64,000 nt of DNA from Psilocybe azurescens. Taxonomy: Eukaryota > Basidiomycota > Agaricomycetes > Agaricales > Agrocybaceae. Where the stretch lies: assembly GCA_023853785.1 (NCBI GenBank), contig JAJIRX010000208.1, positions 21,629 to 85,628 of the forward strand, given 5' to 3'. Below the pieces are notes generated by a model, which saw nothing but the letters and a program-made list of their open reading frames with translations, made no database searches and was not told the DNA's origin. The position numbers and the translations under genes were made by a program. Each line of letters starts with the position of its first letter. Within the stretch, counting starts at the first letter, position 1. Positions 46,104 through 58,167 of the stretch are shown here, in pieces.

Positions 46104-49100
46104 ATGGTAAAGTACTGCGTTCGCTGCACAAACTGCAGAGGTTGATCGCATAATCGCGATCACTGCTTCAATCCAGGTGGAGGCATGGCAGGCCAGGGTC
46201 CAAGAGACAAGGCTGCTGCTGCTGCTGCTGCTGCTGCCGCCGCTACTGTAAAGAAGGATGGGAAGGAGATGGCCTCAATCGCTGCAGCGTCCGTAGACTT
46301 CCTGGACGAGGGAGAAATTTCATGTGCAATGATTGAATCCGTTGACGATAACTTATCCACACTCGCACTCACATCTATTCCTGCAAACGCCACGCTTCTC
46401 GATTCTGGAGCAACTTCGCACCTCATCAAATCACGCGAAATGTTCCACTCTTACAGCGAGGCCGACGCCAGGAATGTTACCACTGCAAATCTTGGGACTC
46501 TCTGAACTCAAGGGGTGGTACATGCTATGTCAACGTGTCCTACGAGGGCAGAAGCATCCGGCTTAAGCTCAACAACTGCCTTCATGCTCCAGGTGCTGCG
46601 GTTAATTTGCTATCGGTAGGACGTCTCAACAGTGCAGGCATCGGTTGCAACTTTATTCCGAATGAAGGCGTCCGCTTGTCCAAGAACGGCATCACCTTTG
46701 CATCTGGACGTATGATTAATCGACTATTCAGCCTCGACGCTGAATTCATTCCTGGGCCTCCTTCGGATGAACGTGTCATGTTCGTCAAAGTACCTGAATC
46801 AATGTACCTCCATCATCTTCGTCTCGGTCATCCTGGTGAAAGTGCAACTAGAACGTTAGTCAAGTCCCTTCTCAAATCCCAAATCAAAGACGTCGAGCCC
46901 ATCAAATGCGAACCATGTATCATCGCTAAACATGTCGCTACGCTCGCACCCGTCAAAATCTGTCGGTCAGCGTACGTATTCGCCATTGGAGTTACTGTTG
47001 GGTGATACGTGTGGACCTTTTCCTGTAGAAACACCACACAGGAAGAAGTACTTTGTTGCGTTCCGATGCACCGGTATGAAGGTCAGTAACCTGCAGCTTA
47101 TTGCTGACAAGGTTCCCGATACCATGCTGGAGGCTTTCATTACCGTCAAGGAACGTTGGGAGAAGAGAACTGGGTTCAAAGTCAAACGTTTCTGATGTGA
47201 CGGGCGGTACCGAGTGGAAGGGAGCTTTCACGCAATACCTCAATGATCACGGTATCGAGATGGAAGTAACACCAAGATGCGAGCACTGGATGAACGGCGA
47301 AATCGAACGTTTCATGCGAACCGTGCAAGGTCGTATCCTCGCAATGTTAACTACGGCTCAACTTCCCTTGATGTACTGGGGCGAGGCTGCATTAACTGCG
47401 GCCTACCTTCTCAACGTCACCACCCTTAACGCCGACGGTATCACTCCGTTCGAAGCAATGTACGGTCGTCCTCCTAATCTGTCTCATCTGCACATCTGGG
47501 GTTCGCGATGCTTTGTCCATGTCCCAGAAGAATAGCAAACCAAGTTGGGTGCAAAATCGGCGGAATGTCTTTTCATGGGCTACCCGCCAGGTGGTCGCGG
47601 TTATCGTGTGCAGCGACATTAAGTCTCTTCATTTCTTTAACTCCTCTAATGTTATTTTTGATGAAAACATTTCGTATCGAGCACTTCATTCCCCTTCTGT
47701 TGATCCTATAGATTATTCTACACTTCCTTTCTTGCTGCCCGTTGGGCCTTCTTCTTCTGTAACTTGTTCTTCTTGTGCTGATTCTGCACCTTCCACTCCT
47801 CTTGTTGTTGCACCTTCTTCAAATATTCACACTTCTTGTCAAGTAGACTCCATTTCCAATTCATCTGCTCCTCTTGTGACCGAAGTAGTCTCTCTTCCCA
47901 GTTCGCCTCCTCCTCTTAATTCGCCTCCTCCCCTTGTGTCTGACGGCGACCTTGATTCGCCCGAGCTTAATTCTGATGTTAACTCCTACCTTCCTCCTCC
48001 CTTCCCTATTTTAGTAGAGCCTTCCACTCCTGTTCGCGTTTTCTCCCTCTTCCCTCGCCCCCTTCCAACTACTCCTGCTCCTGTCCGTATCCTCCCTCCT
48101 CGTTCGTCCTCTAGGGAGCGTCGTCCCACTGAGAAGGGGTCTTTTCACGCTTCGTCTGGTGGAGGCATCCGTGCTACACCGTGAAAAACTCCAGCGTCAG
48201 TAGAGAGGCTCATGAAGCATCGGTCGCTTCCTCAACTGGTTCAGCCGTCTCTGCTGTTCCTGCTGTTCCAGATCGCCTGGACGATGACGACAATCCTTTC
48301 GCAAGCATGTGTTGCACAGGTGCTTTCGACGATCGCCTACCATCCGAAGTTTCCCTCCTCTTATCTCACAGTCTCTCTGGATGTTGAAGACTATCTTGCT
48401 CGAGATAGCGACGCCCTGTGGGAATCAACATTGTTGTCAGTCCGCAGTGATATTCACCGATTACCTTCGTCCCCTGGGTACGATATGTCAATTCCGCCTG
48501 CAAACTACGCTGAAGCGATGGCGCGTCCTGATGCTGATGAATGGAGAAAGGTTGTGGTGAAGGAACTGGAGATGTTGAGGAGTATGGGGGTGTACATGGA
48601 CGACTTGTTGCTGGATGGTATGAGGGTGATTGGTTGTCGTTATGTTTTCGAGTTCAAGGTGTTGGAGAGTGGCGGTCCTCCAATCTACAAGGCTCACCTG
48701 GTCGCACAAGGGTTTTCACAGGTTCCTTTTGTTGACTACAATGCCACATTCGCTCCGGTCGCCAAGTTGGTCAGCATTCGCTTCATCGCCGTTTACTCTG
48801 CGGTTCATGGTTGGCATCTCGAATGCTTCGATGCCACTCGTGCTTTTCTCTGGGGTGACCTGTCCGAAACGATCTACATGCGATGCCCACCTGGTTACAC
48901 GTCGCCAATCAAGGGTGTGTGGCGGTTGCTGAAGTCTTTGTACGGCCTGAAACAAGCCAGCCGTGTGTGGTACAAGCTGCTTCGCTCTGTCCTCGAGAAG
49001 CTCGGTTTCTCTCGCTCAGAGTTCGATCACGCCGTGTTCATATTCAAGCGTCCGGTGGGGGGAAGAGAACGTACATTGTTTGCTAGGGATGCATGTGGAT

Positions 49101-50055
49101 GATGGGCTTGGGGGTCAAACTCATCCGAATTTCTTCGCTTCATTAAGCAGGAAATTGGAAAGGCTTTCGGAATCAAGGATCTTGGGCCTGTGAAGGAGTT
49201 TCTGGGTGTGCAGTTTGAAAGGGATTTCAAACGCGTGAGCTCTGGATTCATCAGGAGCCTTATATTGACGCATTACTTGAGGAATATGGCTTGACGAGCT
49301 GCAATCCTGTCTCCACTCCTTTCGATGCCGCTCATCCTTTCGGTCGCGATACCGACGTTCATCCCATCATCCCTAACCTCGTCACCGCTTTTCAACGTCT
49401 AATCGGATCCCTTCTATTTATTCAACGTCATTCTTGTCCTGACATCTCTGTCGCGGTACTTCTCTTGTCGCAACACTGCTCTAAACCGTCTCCATGTCAC
49501 TTTGCTGCAGGAAAACGTGTCCTACGTTATCTCAGCGGAACATGTTCCCTTCGTCTTCACTATGGTGGTGGTTCCTCCAACGTCCCGCTGTATGGCTATT
49601 CCGACGCTGACTGGGCTGGCGATAAGGTCACCCAGCGCTTCGACGTCTGGTTTTCTGTGGACCATGGCTGGTGGTCCCATCAGCTGGTCTTCCAAAACAC
49701 AAACCTGCATTGCGACTAGCTCTACTGAATCGGAATATGTCGCTCTCACCCGCGACACTTCAAGAAGGCCTTTGGCTGTGTGCTTCTCTGGCCTATCTTC
49801 AGCTCCCTTGTCCATGTCCTCTTGTCATCGCCACTGACAACGAAGGCGCTTCGTTCTTTGTCCGCAAATGATTCATCTCACAGCAAAGCAAAACATATCG
49901 ATATCCGTTATCACTTCATTCGTTCACACATAGAATCCCAAACATTTCAAATCGTTTCACACCTCTGGTCTCACAAATCCCGCTGACATTCTCACTAAAC
50001 CTCTTCATCGCTTGAAATTCCTGGAAGCCGTGGAACGCCTGGGCTTCGCAATACG
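46104..50055 (+). pseudogene. Copia gag zinc knuckle and pol
   Basis: After the nested element a CCHC knuckle (CTNCRG-stop-SHNRDHC) is followed by an Ala run, protease with DSGATSHL near 46400, GAG-pre-integrase (LHHLRLGHPGESATR, CEPCIIAKH), integrase core (GDTCGPF, TEWKGAFTQYL, EHWMNGEIERFMRT), a Pro/Ser-rich linker, reverse transcriptase (NYAEAMARPDADEWRKVVV, GCRYVFEFK, LVAQGFSQ, FDATRAFLWGDL, SLYGLKQASRVWYKLL, LHVDDG) and RNase H (GYSDADWAGD, STESEYVALT). Ends with a TKPLHRLKFLEAVERLGF-like tail near 50055. Frame breaks near 46505, 46980, 47190, 47535, 48184, 49100 and 49640; not functional. Confidence 0.9.
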
Positions 50056-50065
50056 TTGAGGGGTG

Positions 50066-50766
50066 TGTTGATGGTCGGCTCGTACATCAGCTTAGTAATA
50101 GTCACCATTCTCAATTTCGTCACTGTCTTGCCTCCTTTGTTTATGCCTTAATCATTGCTCTCGCTTCTCATCACCACCTTCCTCCCATTCGTACTCGCCA
50201 ATCCTTCATTAGTTCAACGTATCGCTTCTCCTTCTTATGTAGTTCATCCTACGCATCACGCTTCGTTCTCACTTATAGTCGCTCTTTGCTTTCCGTACCT
50301 CAGCTGCTTTATTTCATGGTCGGCTCGTACATCAGCTTAGTAATAGTCACCATTCTCAATTTCGTCACTGTCTTGCCTCCTTTGTTTATGCCTTAATCAT
50401 TGCTCTCGCTTCTCATCACCACCTTCCTCCCATTCGTACTCGCCAATCCTTCATTAGTTCAACGTATCGCTTCTCCTTCTTATGTAGCTCATCCTACGCA
50501 TCACGCTTCGTTCTCACTTATAGTCGCTCTTTTTGCTTTCCGTACCTCAGCTGCTTTATTTCTTCTGCTGAGGTACTTATTGTTTCATTCTGCCTTACTC
50601 AGATACTTACTTTTACTCTGAACAGTGTCTAACTTTGTTATTAAGGTAGACAAATACAATAGCTGCTTTATTTCTTCTGCTGAGTGTCTAACTTTGTTAT
50701 TAAGTTCTCAACAGGTTATGGGCCCCGTTGGCGATCTCTAAGCACGATCACACGCTGCCTCTGTCA
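50066..50766 (+). repeat. Copia 3' LTR with internal duplication
   Basis: A first copy runs from TGTTGATGGTCGGCTCG at 50066 to 50315, then restarts at ATGGTCGGCTCG (50316) and completes to TCTGTCA at 50766. So about 250 bp are tandemly duplicated relative to the 5' LTR. Confidence 0.85.
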
Positions 50767-51541
50767 GGGAGTTTGGTAAAAGACAACTTTGTATTTAAAA
50801 TATAAATTGATCCTGTATGTTACTCAAGATTTAAACTACAAGTCATCCAATAAAGGAGCTTTGCATTTAAAATATTAAAAGCTTTTAAAGAATGTCCAGG
50901 ATTAGAAATACTTATGGTTCTAAAGAGGAACTTTCCATTTAAAATATCATATTTCATACAAAGAGCCTCTGCAGATTGGCTCATATTTGAACTTTTAAGA
51001 GGTATTCAGGTCTTCTCAGTATTTAAAGTACTTTGCAAAATTCAAAACTAAATTATATTTAAAATGTTTTAGGGCCCTAATTTTACCACTTCATGGGACA
51101 CCTGAATATTGAACATCCCAACATGCTTGTTCAACTACTCAGTTGATCACCTGACTTGTTCTCTTTAGATAAATTTGATGTCTTGTTTGATTCTAAGGCT
51201 AACAGATTCAACAATTCACATGAATCCCTTGATCTTGCTAATGTCACATGAATTTACTGCAAGTAACCAGTAACTGGCTGACATGTGATTAAATTATCAT
51301 GAATCATGATTGTTAATAATATAATAACAATTATTATGATATATATTTTATTGCAAATTCAGGTGTAAAAAAATAAAAGAACTTCGTTAATGCCGGGCAA
51401 AGCCTCGGCCCTCACCACAAGTATAAATATACAGGCATCCACCGGCTACTGTGACACAACTAGCTGGTGTTACACTTCAACGGTAATTCTTACTTTTCAC
51501 ATTGATTTTTGCACCTATTAACACAAATTCTTTTGTATATT

Positions 51542-51977
51542 TGTTACGACAGGTCTTTTTTTCTTTTTCTTTTCTTTTCTTTTCTTTTCCTTTTCGTTGT
51601 CATCTTTCACATCATTGATACATCATTGTACGCTCTGATGAACTTTACTTTCACTTCCATCTTTCATGATACATCTTTTGATGAACGTTTGATCTGTTTC
51701 TCTTATTCTTATATACATCTGCTGATGAACATTCAAACTCATTTCAACTCAATCTGTTTCTCTTATTCTTATATACATCTGCTGATGAACATTCGATCTT
51801 GTTTCAACTAGCTGTACAATTCATAGTATTTATACGAGGAAGTATCTACTGTATTCTTTAGCTAGTTCTTGAGAATCCAACCTGCTTAACCTGCTCAACT
51901 CGAACTTGAACTTGTTCTTGTACAACAATTGGTGGTTAGATTACGACACCGCGTGACTCTAACTTGAAATCATAACA
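51542..51977 (+). repeat. Gypsy 5' LTR with TATA box and predicted mRNA start
   Basis: TATTTATA at 51827-51834 lies 33 bases before AGCTAGTTCTT (51860-51870), the likely transcript start. Two tandem copies of a TCTTATTCTTATATACATCT unit of about 60 bp lie upstream in the LTR, and the 5' end has a TTTTCTTTTC tract. Confidence 0.85.
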
Positions 51978-51978
51978 A

Positions 51979-51989
51979 AAGAACTAGCT
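51979..51989 (+). promoter_or_regulatory. Self-primer binding site
   Basis: AAGAACTAGCT, one base after the LTR, is the exact reverse complement of AGCTAGTTCTT at 51860-51870, 33 bases after the TATA box. In Tf1 the first 11 bases of the mRNA prime reverse transcription at such a site. No tRNA complement is evident. Confidence 0.75.
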
Positions 51990-52033
51990 TCTCACTCTAC
52001 CATACTGCTTCGTCCACAAGCAGTATCGGGAGC

Positions 52034-53149
52034 TTGAACCAGACACCACAACATCTCGAGGGCGGAACCTTCTCCGCAAACTACGACACCGATGACAGTG
52101 GTGAACGAACGCCTACATCAGATGTTCAACCCACTACCCGAACTCCAGGACTATCGTCAGGAGAAGAATACTTCACCGACACCTCTGAACCCTCTGAAAA
52201 CTCTGAACCAAACAAAACACAAATGGTTGACCAAATGGCAATCGACACCCCGAAGACAAGGGAACTCTCTCTTAACAAACCTACGCCCCCTTCAATGGCG
52301 AACAGTTTAAAAGCAAGAAATTCCTTCAAGAATGTATCCTCTATATGGGGATCAACAAGGACGTCTCACGACACCGAACCAAAGCGAATTGCGTTCATGC
52401 TCTCTTTCATGCAAGAAGGGAACACGGTTGTTTGGAAACAACAATTCGTCCGGAACAAGCTGAACCTCGACACGGGGGATATCAACTTACCGACATACAA
52501 GGAATTTATCGATGAATTCCAAAAGGCATTCAAGCCTGAAGAAGAAGACATCGATGCATTGGACAAATTAAAAATGCTTCGACAAAAGAACTTGACCGCC
52601 GAACAACTGGTAACCAAGTTCAAACTACTGGTTGGGGAGGTGGGGATGTCTAACGACTCCGACACTGCAAACAAACTCTTGATCGAAATGTTCAAGATGG
52701 CGCTAAACCCAATGCTAGTACAGAAGATCATCATGTCCAAGAAGAAGCCCACAAAGATCGGGAAGAATGATACGACAAGGCCATGTCTTTCGATAGGAGC
52801 TATCGACTCGCGAATGGCAATAAGAGGCCCATCTCAATCGAACGCACGATTCATTCCCAGAGCCAGCGCCAAGAAAGGACCCCTTGCAATGGACGCCGAT
52901 GTTATGACCACCGAGGAACAAATGAGCCTTATGAAAAAGGGGGCTTGTTTCAGATGCAAACAAACAGGACATCTCGCAGTAGATTGCCCTCAGAAGAAGA
53001 AGAACAACCCCTTCATACCGAAGGAATTACCAAAGAAGAAATGGACACCCAAGGACCTTCATGCCCATATCCGGGAGTTGAACATGGAGGAGAGAGAAGA
53101 ACTGGCGAAGTTTGGCGATGGGAAACCAGGAGGAGGAAAGCAACACTGA
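52034..53149 (+). pseudogene. Gypsy gag
   Basis: Retrotransposon gag domain (IAFMLSFMQEGNTVVWKQQF, FIDEFQKAFKPEEEDIDALD) and a CCHC knuckle CFRCKQTGHLAVDC near the end. Open frame, but relatives predict frame jumps near 52290-52370 and a TGA in place of Trp near 52765, with the 52783 frame holding the matching stretch. No ATG at the start of the open frame. Confidence 0.85.
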
Positions 53150-53215
53150 GGATTTTTAAAATGGAGAACCGAATCGACGTCGGTCTCTCCACGATTAGGC
53201 ATCTATTCTGTATTT

Positions 53216-54945
53216 ATGGCTACGCTCGAGAATAAATCTATGCTTTTACCGATTTCATTCTCTGCCATAAAAAACGGAAAGCCACAAATCGTCGAAACCT
53301 TGGGTCTAATTGACTCTGGAGCTGGTGGAAAATTCATCGACCAAAACTACGCTAGGAAACTAGGACTCAAACAGAAGAACCTGAAGAGGAGCCTCACGGT
53401 GTACAACGTGGACGGAACTCTCAACAAGAAAGGAACAATCTCTACCTTTGTAGAACTCAATCTTACTATTGGGAACAGGACGAACAAGGAAATTCTATTT
53501 GTCTCTGGACTAGGACGACAAAAGATTATTCTAGGATTACCTTGGCTTCAAAAACAAAACCCTGACATCGATTGGGAAACTGGAAAAGTCAAATGGAGAG
53601 TCTCCAAATCCATCCACGCTACCACTATGGAAGAAGAACTGGAAGAAACTGAACCAATCATGGACACCACGGACGCCCCCACTCGAGGGACTTCAACGCT
53701 TTGGTAATAGATTTTATCGAAGCAAAAGATTTCGAAGAAATGGACCAGGCATGGATCAATGTGAAAACTACGGCTTCACAAACTCTGGCAATGGAACACG
53801 AAAACAGGACACCCGCTAAACCTCTGGAAGAACTTATTCCCCCGGACCTCCACGACTACCTTGGACTCTTCGACAAAAGGCAGCAGATCGATTTCCCATC
53901 TCAAGACCCTGGGACCACAAAATTGAACTGAAACCTGAATTCAAACCGAAACCATGCAAGGTCTACAGTCTCACCCCCGGAAGAACAAATCGAACAGGAC
54001 AAATTTCTTAAAGAAATGCTGGACAAAGGATATATCGTCAGATCAGAATCGGACATCGCTTCGCCATTTTTCTTCGTAGCCAAGAAGGACGGAAAACTGC
54101 GACCCTGTCAAGACTATAGATATCTAAATGAATGGACAGTAAAGAATGCTTACCCTTTACAACGGATCCCCCGATCTACTGGACAAACTCAAAGGAGCGA
54201 AATTCTTTACCAAACTGGACGTCAGGCAAGGATACAACAATGTTTGCATTCGAAAGGAAGATCAACGGAGAGCCACCTTCAAAACGAATCGAGGACTCTT
54301 TGAACCCACAGTTATGTTCTTCGGATTATGCAATTCCCCGGCCACTTTTCAATCCATGATGGATTTGCTATTCGAAGGCGAAATCTCTGGAGGATTCGTA
54401 ATTATCTACATGGACGACATCTTAATCTTTGCCGAAAACCAAGAAGATTTGGCAAAGTACGAACAGATTGTCCTACAAAGACTAAAGGATAACAACCTGT
54501 ACCTCAAGCCAGAAAAATGCGTCTTCAGACAACGGAAAGTTGAATACTTGGGAATGATAATCGAAGAAGGAAAGATCTCCATGGACCAATCGAAACTTAA
54601 AGGAATCCGAGACTGGCCTGCACCTACTACGGTCAAGCAAGTCAGGGGATTCCTGGGATTCAGAAACTTCTACCGAAAATTCATAAGGAAGTTCTCTACA
54701 GTAGCTCAACCCCTGAACGATCTTCTAAAGAAGGACAAGAAATTTGAATGGATGGACGCAGCGCAATGAGCGTTCGACAAACTAAAACGACGATTCACGG
54801 AAGAACCGGTTCTCTCAATGCCAGACCCAAGCAAACCATTTCAAATCGAATGCGACACCTCTAAATATGCATCTGGAGCTGTTCTGACTCAACTCGATGG
54901 AAACAGCGAAAGACACCCATGCGCATTCATTTCAAAAACCTTCTC
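53216..54945 (+). pseudogene. Gypsy pol, protease, reverse transcriptase and start of RNase H
   Basis: Protease with LIDSGAGGKFID near 53310. Reverse transcriptase: [74 protein letters not shown] (catalytic YxDD), [15 protein letters not shown]. RNase H begins FQIECDTSKYASGAVLTQ and stops after FISKTF at 54945, where the DIRS element enters. Breaks near 53705, 53930, 54160 and 54767. Confidence 0.9.
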
Positions 54946-55171
54946 GAGGGAGGTGCGTCAGCGCCCTGGTAGATTATAAAGGTAAAGTATGGTAGATAGT
55001 GGGGGTGGAGAGGTTGGCAGTGGAGGTGCCGCCTCATCTCCAGGGCGTAGAAAGCCGATGGAAGTGCTGAAGGGTGACCCCAGAGAGAAGGGAAAACTGC
55101 CCAGCCAAAGCAAAGCCATCGGCTAACCCCCAAAGCGGTTGACACTACATGGATAAGGATCGTTTTTGTTT

Positions 55172-56205
55172 TCAGGAATTGGGGACATTCTGAGTGTATT
55201 GAGGTGCTATGTCTTCCGGAGAGCGCCAATAGCGAAGGAAAGAGTCCGAAGACCAGCGACCCAAGGTCTTGACAACATCAGGTGGGACACCAGCGAGGAG
55301 TAGCTCGGTTGTACCTCCTATTCGGAAACTGTGACCTGTTGTTCTTGGGTAACCATGAGTTTTCCAGATGGCATTGCAACAAGTGATAAAATGACGTTTT
55401 GGTGAGTGTTTTTGGTCCGGAGGGTGTTGTATATGCAAAAAGTGGTAGACGTTGAGGTAGTTTGTTGATCAACATGTGGTTTCGGAGCAGTTGCAGAGGA
55501 TCAGAGTTATTGGTTTGTTGTGTTAGGATGACGTCTTCACCTCGCTTTTTGGTTTTGGTTTGCGGTAAAGCCAGGATATAGGAGTGTGTGTTGCGTTTTG
55601 ACTGACGTAAGGACCGTTGTGAAGGGATGGAATTTGTAGAGAGGACACTGGAGGAGGATGAGGCTAGGAGTTCTCCTAAGCGGCATTGCCCCCAGAAAGC
55701 GATAGCTGCACAAGCTGCTATGGCTGAGTCTAATGCATTATTGAGATCTAGTCCTTTAATGAGTTGTGCAAGCATACGAGCATTAATTGGTGGGCGTGGT
55801 GGGGCGTATGGAAGATAAGGGAGTAAGGTTTTTGACACCATTGAGTACTAAACGAAGGCGAGAGCCACCATTCCATTCGATGCCGTGGGTATGGTGCCAG
55901 GCCTTGACAGCTGAGATTTTGTTGCAAATGGTGGAATGTGAGGATGTGCCAACTCCAGAGGCGGCGAAGGCACATAAAACAAATTCATCTGTTGGAAAAC
56001 GTAGGTGTTCTGGTACTTTTTCCAAATTGCAAAAGGTTATGAAATGGTCAATGGCATTGGAATATTTGCTAAGAGTTGAAGGAGCCCAGCTGTTTGATAG
56101 TGCACGTTTAAGTGAGTCTCTTGCCTTCTTTGAGAAATGATGAGTTGTCGTTGCTCGTGTAAGGTGTGGGGCAAAGGGGGGTGTGAATGGCATGGCCATT
56201 TGCAT
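55172..56205 (-). pseudogene. DIRS tyrosine recombinase
   Basis: N-terminal SAM-like part (SNSWAPSTLSKYSNAIDHFI, SHSTICNKISAVKAWH) from about 56205, then the catalytic part: Arg in FWGQCRLGELL, H-x-x-R in GHSFRIGG, and the closing GRWSSDSFLRYWR with Tyr as nucleophile. A one-base frame change near 55330 separates the last two boxes. Confidence 0.88.
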
Positions 56206-56470
56206 TTTGGTTGATTTTGTTTGCTGGTTGTCGAGAGGGTCACAGATTTTGTTTGTGTCTTCTGCTGTTGCAGGTTTGTGTAAGGTGTATGTAGAGACTT
56301 TGCTTTACGTGGGGATAATGGATTTAGTGGGTTAAAGGAGTCAATCGAGGTAAACGAGAGTGAGCGCATGAATAATGTAACAAACATGTGATTTCACGGT
56401 TGTTAGTGTAGTGATCCGTGGGAGAGAATGCACTGTTTTAAATTAGTGGTGTGAGTAGATGGTAAAATAG

Positions 56471-58167
56471 CTATTTAATAAAGGAAGAGGATTCAATGAA
56501 TGTTTCTAGAGTAGGAGGAAGAGTAAAAACTAAATTAGAGCAAGGTAAATTGTCTAATGGGATACCTCGTGATGGTCCATCTGAAATATTATCTGCAGAA
56601 GGTACGTATAGAGATGAGATCCATAAGGAATGTGTTGCTAATAGTGAAGTTATATGTTGTAATACATTGTTCTGTTCTGGGCTTCGTGATTTTCCACCTT
56701 TGATAGCTTGAATGACACCTTGATTATCAGATCGAATAAGGAAATGAGTATTTGAGTGTCCTAGATGAATGGCATGAAGAAGACCAATTTCAATAGCAAC
56801 GAATTCTGCCCATCCAATGTTTCTGCCGTTGGATTTCCAGTTCTTCTTTAGTTTCCATGAATTCCATTCCCCATCAAAAACGACACCAATACCCCAATCG
56901 GTTGAGGCATCAACCCAAAATTCTAGAGGACTTTGAATGGGTGGTGCGGCGAGTGATGAACTGCAGAATTTTTGTTCTAGACATTTACGCCACCATGTGA
57001 TGTCTGTTAGGACGCTTTTGTTTGGGGTTCGTCGTGAGAAGGGGAGATTCTGAACGCGAGAAGGAAGATACAAAACGAGATAAGGCTGGTAAGCGAGAAC
57101 GTCCTTCAGGAACGGCTAAGGAGCAGTGAACGAGGGTGCCAAATATGGATTCTGTTTCTCGAAGTGTGAACTTTTGGCCTTCGACCCATGGGGTCAACTT
57201 CACAAGGTATCGAGTTTTCTTGTCGTCTGGGATTTGCACAGTTTTGTGTTTGAGATTCCATAAAAAGCCAAGATATTTGAATATTTCAGAAAAGGGTTGA
57301 GTTTTGGAGTGTTTCCAGGGCCAACCGAGAGGGGTGGTTATGGCGTAAATAGTGTCAAGGGTGTAATATAAGAAAAAGGATTTTGGTAATGGAATTGAGG
57401 GTTTTTGTTTGTTGGACAGCGAAAGAAGACAAAATCATCAACCCAGTTTCGAGCTATTATTTCTTTGGAATGAAATATAGCCATGAGTGCATCAGCTGTG
57501 CGGCCAAATACACTGCCGGAGCTGGCAGCGCCAAAAGGAGCAGCATGGTCAATGTAATATAAGTTTTGCCAACCAATGACAAAGCTAGATTGTTGTGATG
57601 GGTGAATTGGAATGCGCCGGAAGGCTGAGTCTACGTCAAGAGTGGCTGCTTCGGAAAGTGGTGGTGCATTTCTGACAATTGATACGATTGCTAAAGGTAC
57701 CCCAGTCACAACGGAATTCGTCCATGTCAATTTCGGAATTGACAGACCTCTGATCTGGGTTGTTTCGGGGAAAGAAAAATCTTGGACCAACCAAAATTCA
57801 TCTGATGTGCCAGCTTTCGGAACGACACCAAGGGGAGATGTTCAAATGAGCCTATTAAAGATTCTAATTTAGAGCGAGAAAAGGGACCGGTATAGCGACT
57901 GAGAGAGAGTTCTTTTTGAATATGCGACATGACAGCCTGTGGTTGTTTTAGGGCTGATGTATGATTAGGTGGAGTATAGGTAGAGGATGGTGTTGTTTTA
58001 ATGCCCATGTCGAAGCCATTGCAGATACCGAAAGGGACATCACTGAATTTATAGAACAGGTTTGTGTGATGCAGTGCTTCTTCCCATGCGTTGGCGACAA
58101 AGGGTGTCACAATTAAGAGAAATTCAGAGTTGGCATGATTGAGCGTTGTGCGAGGGGCGATCCGCAA
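56471..58167 (-). pseudogene. DIRS reverse transcriptase and RNase H
   Basis: Reverse transcriptase: FSRSKLESLIGSFEH, GLSIPKLTWTNSVVTG, ATLDVDSAFRRIPIHPSQQS, YIDHAAPFGAASSGSVFGR and ARNWVDDFVFFR, where Trp replaces the usual Tyr of YxDD. RNase H: LEFWVDASTDWGIGVVFDGE, WAEFVAIEIGLLHA, LIRSDNQGVIQAIKGG and SADNISDGPSRG, with acidic residues present. Frame changes near 57760 and 57330. Confidence 0.87.

Larger units (their letters stand above)
42563..50766 (+). mobile_element. Ty1/Copia LTR retrotransposon, decayed, with a nested insertion
   Basis: Two related LTRs (42563-43015 and 50066-50766) enclose gag, protease, integrase, reverse transcriptase and RNase H in Copia order. Coding is broken by frameshifts and stops. 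A purine tract TTGAGGGGTG lies just before the 3' LTR. Flanking five bases do not match (GATAT and GGGAG), so one end has been altered. Inserted in the right arm of the foldback repeat. Confidence 0.92.
41397..51125. repeat. Foldback-like inverted repeat, interrupted by two later insertions
   Basis: The left arm (about 41397-41898) returns in inverted orientation as the right arm, in two pieces: about 42450-42562 and 50770-51125. For example TTTGTAGATCATCATGCATT on the right reads inverted at about 41780 on the left, and GGGCCCTAATTTTACCACTT near 51072 matches GTGGTAAAATTAGGGCCC near 41448. A solo Gypsy LTR sits at the loop and a Copia element splits the right arm. Each arm is about 500 bases before interruption. 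No coding potential of its own; probably a foldback or long-TIR element. Confidence 0.78.

Noticed and set aside
51509..51811. 100-codon frame with hydrophobic Phe/Tyr/Ser repeats (also near 63656 and 42067 inverted)
   Set aside because: Lies wholly in the Gypsy LTR; it is repeated because the LTR is repeated.
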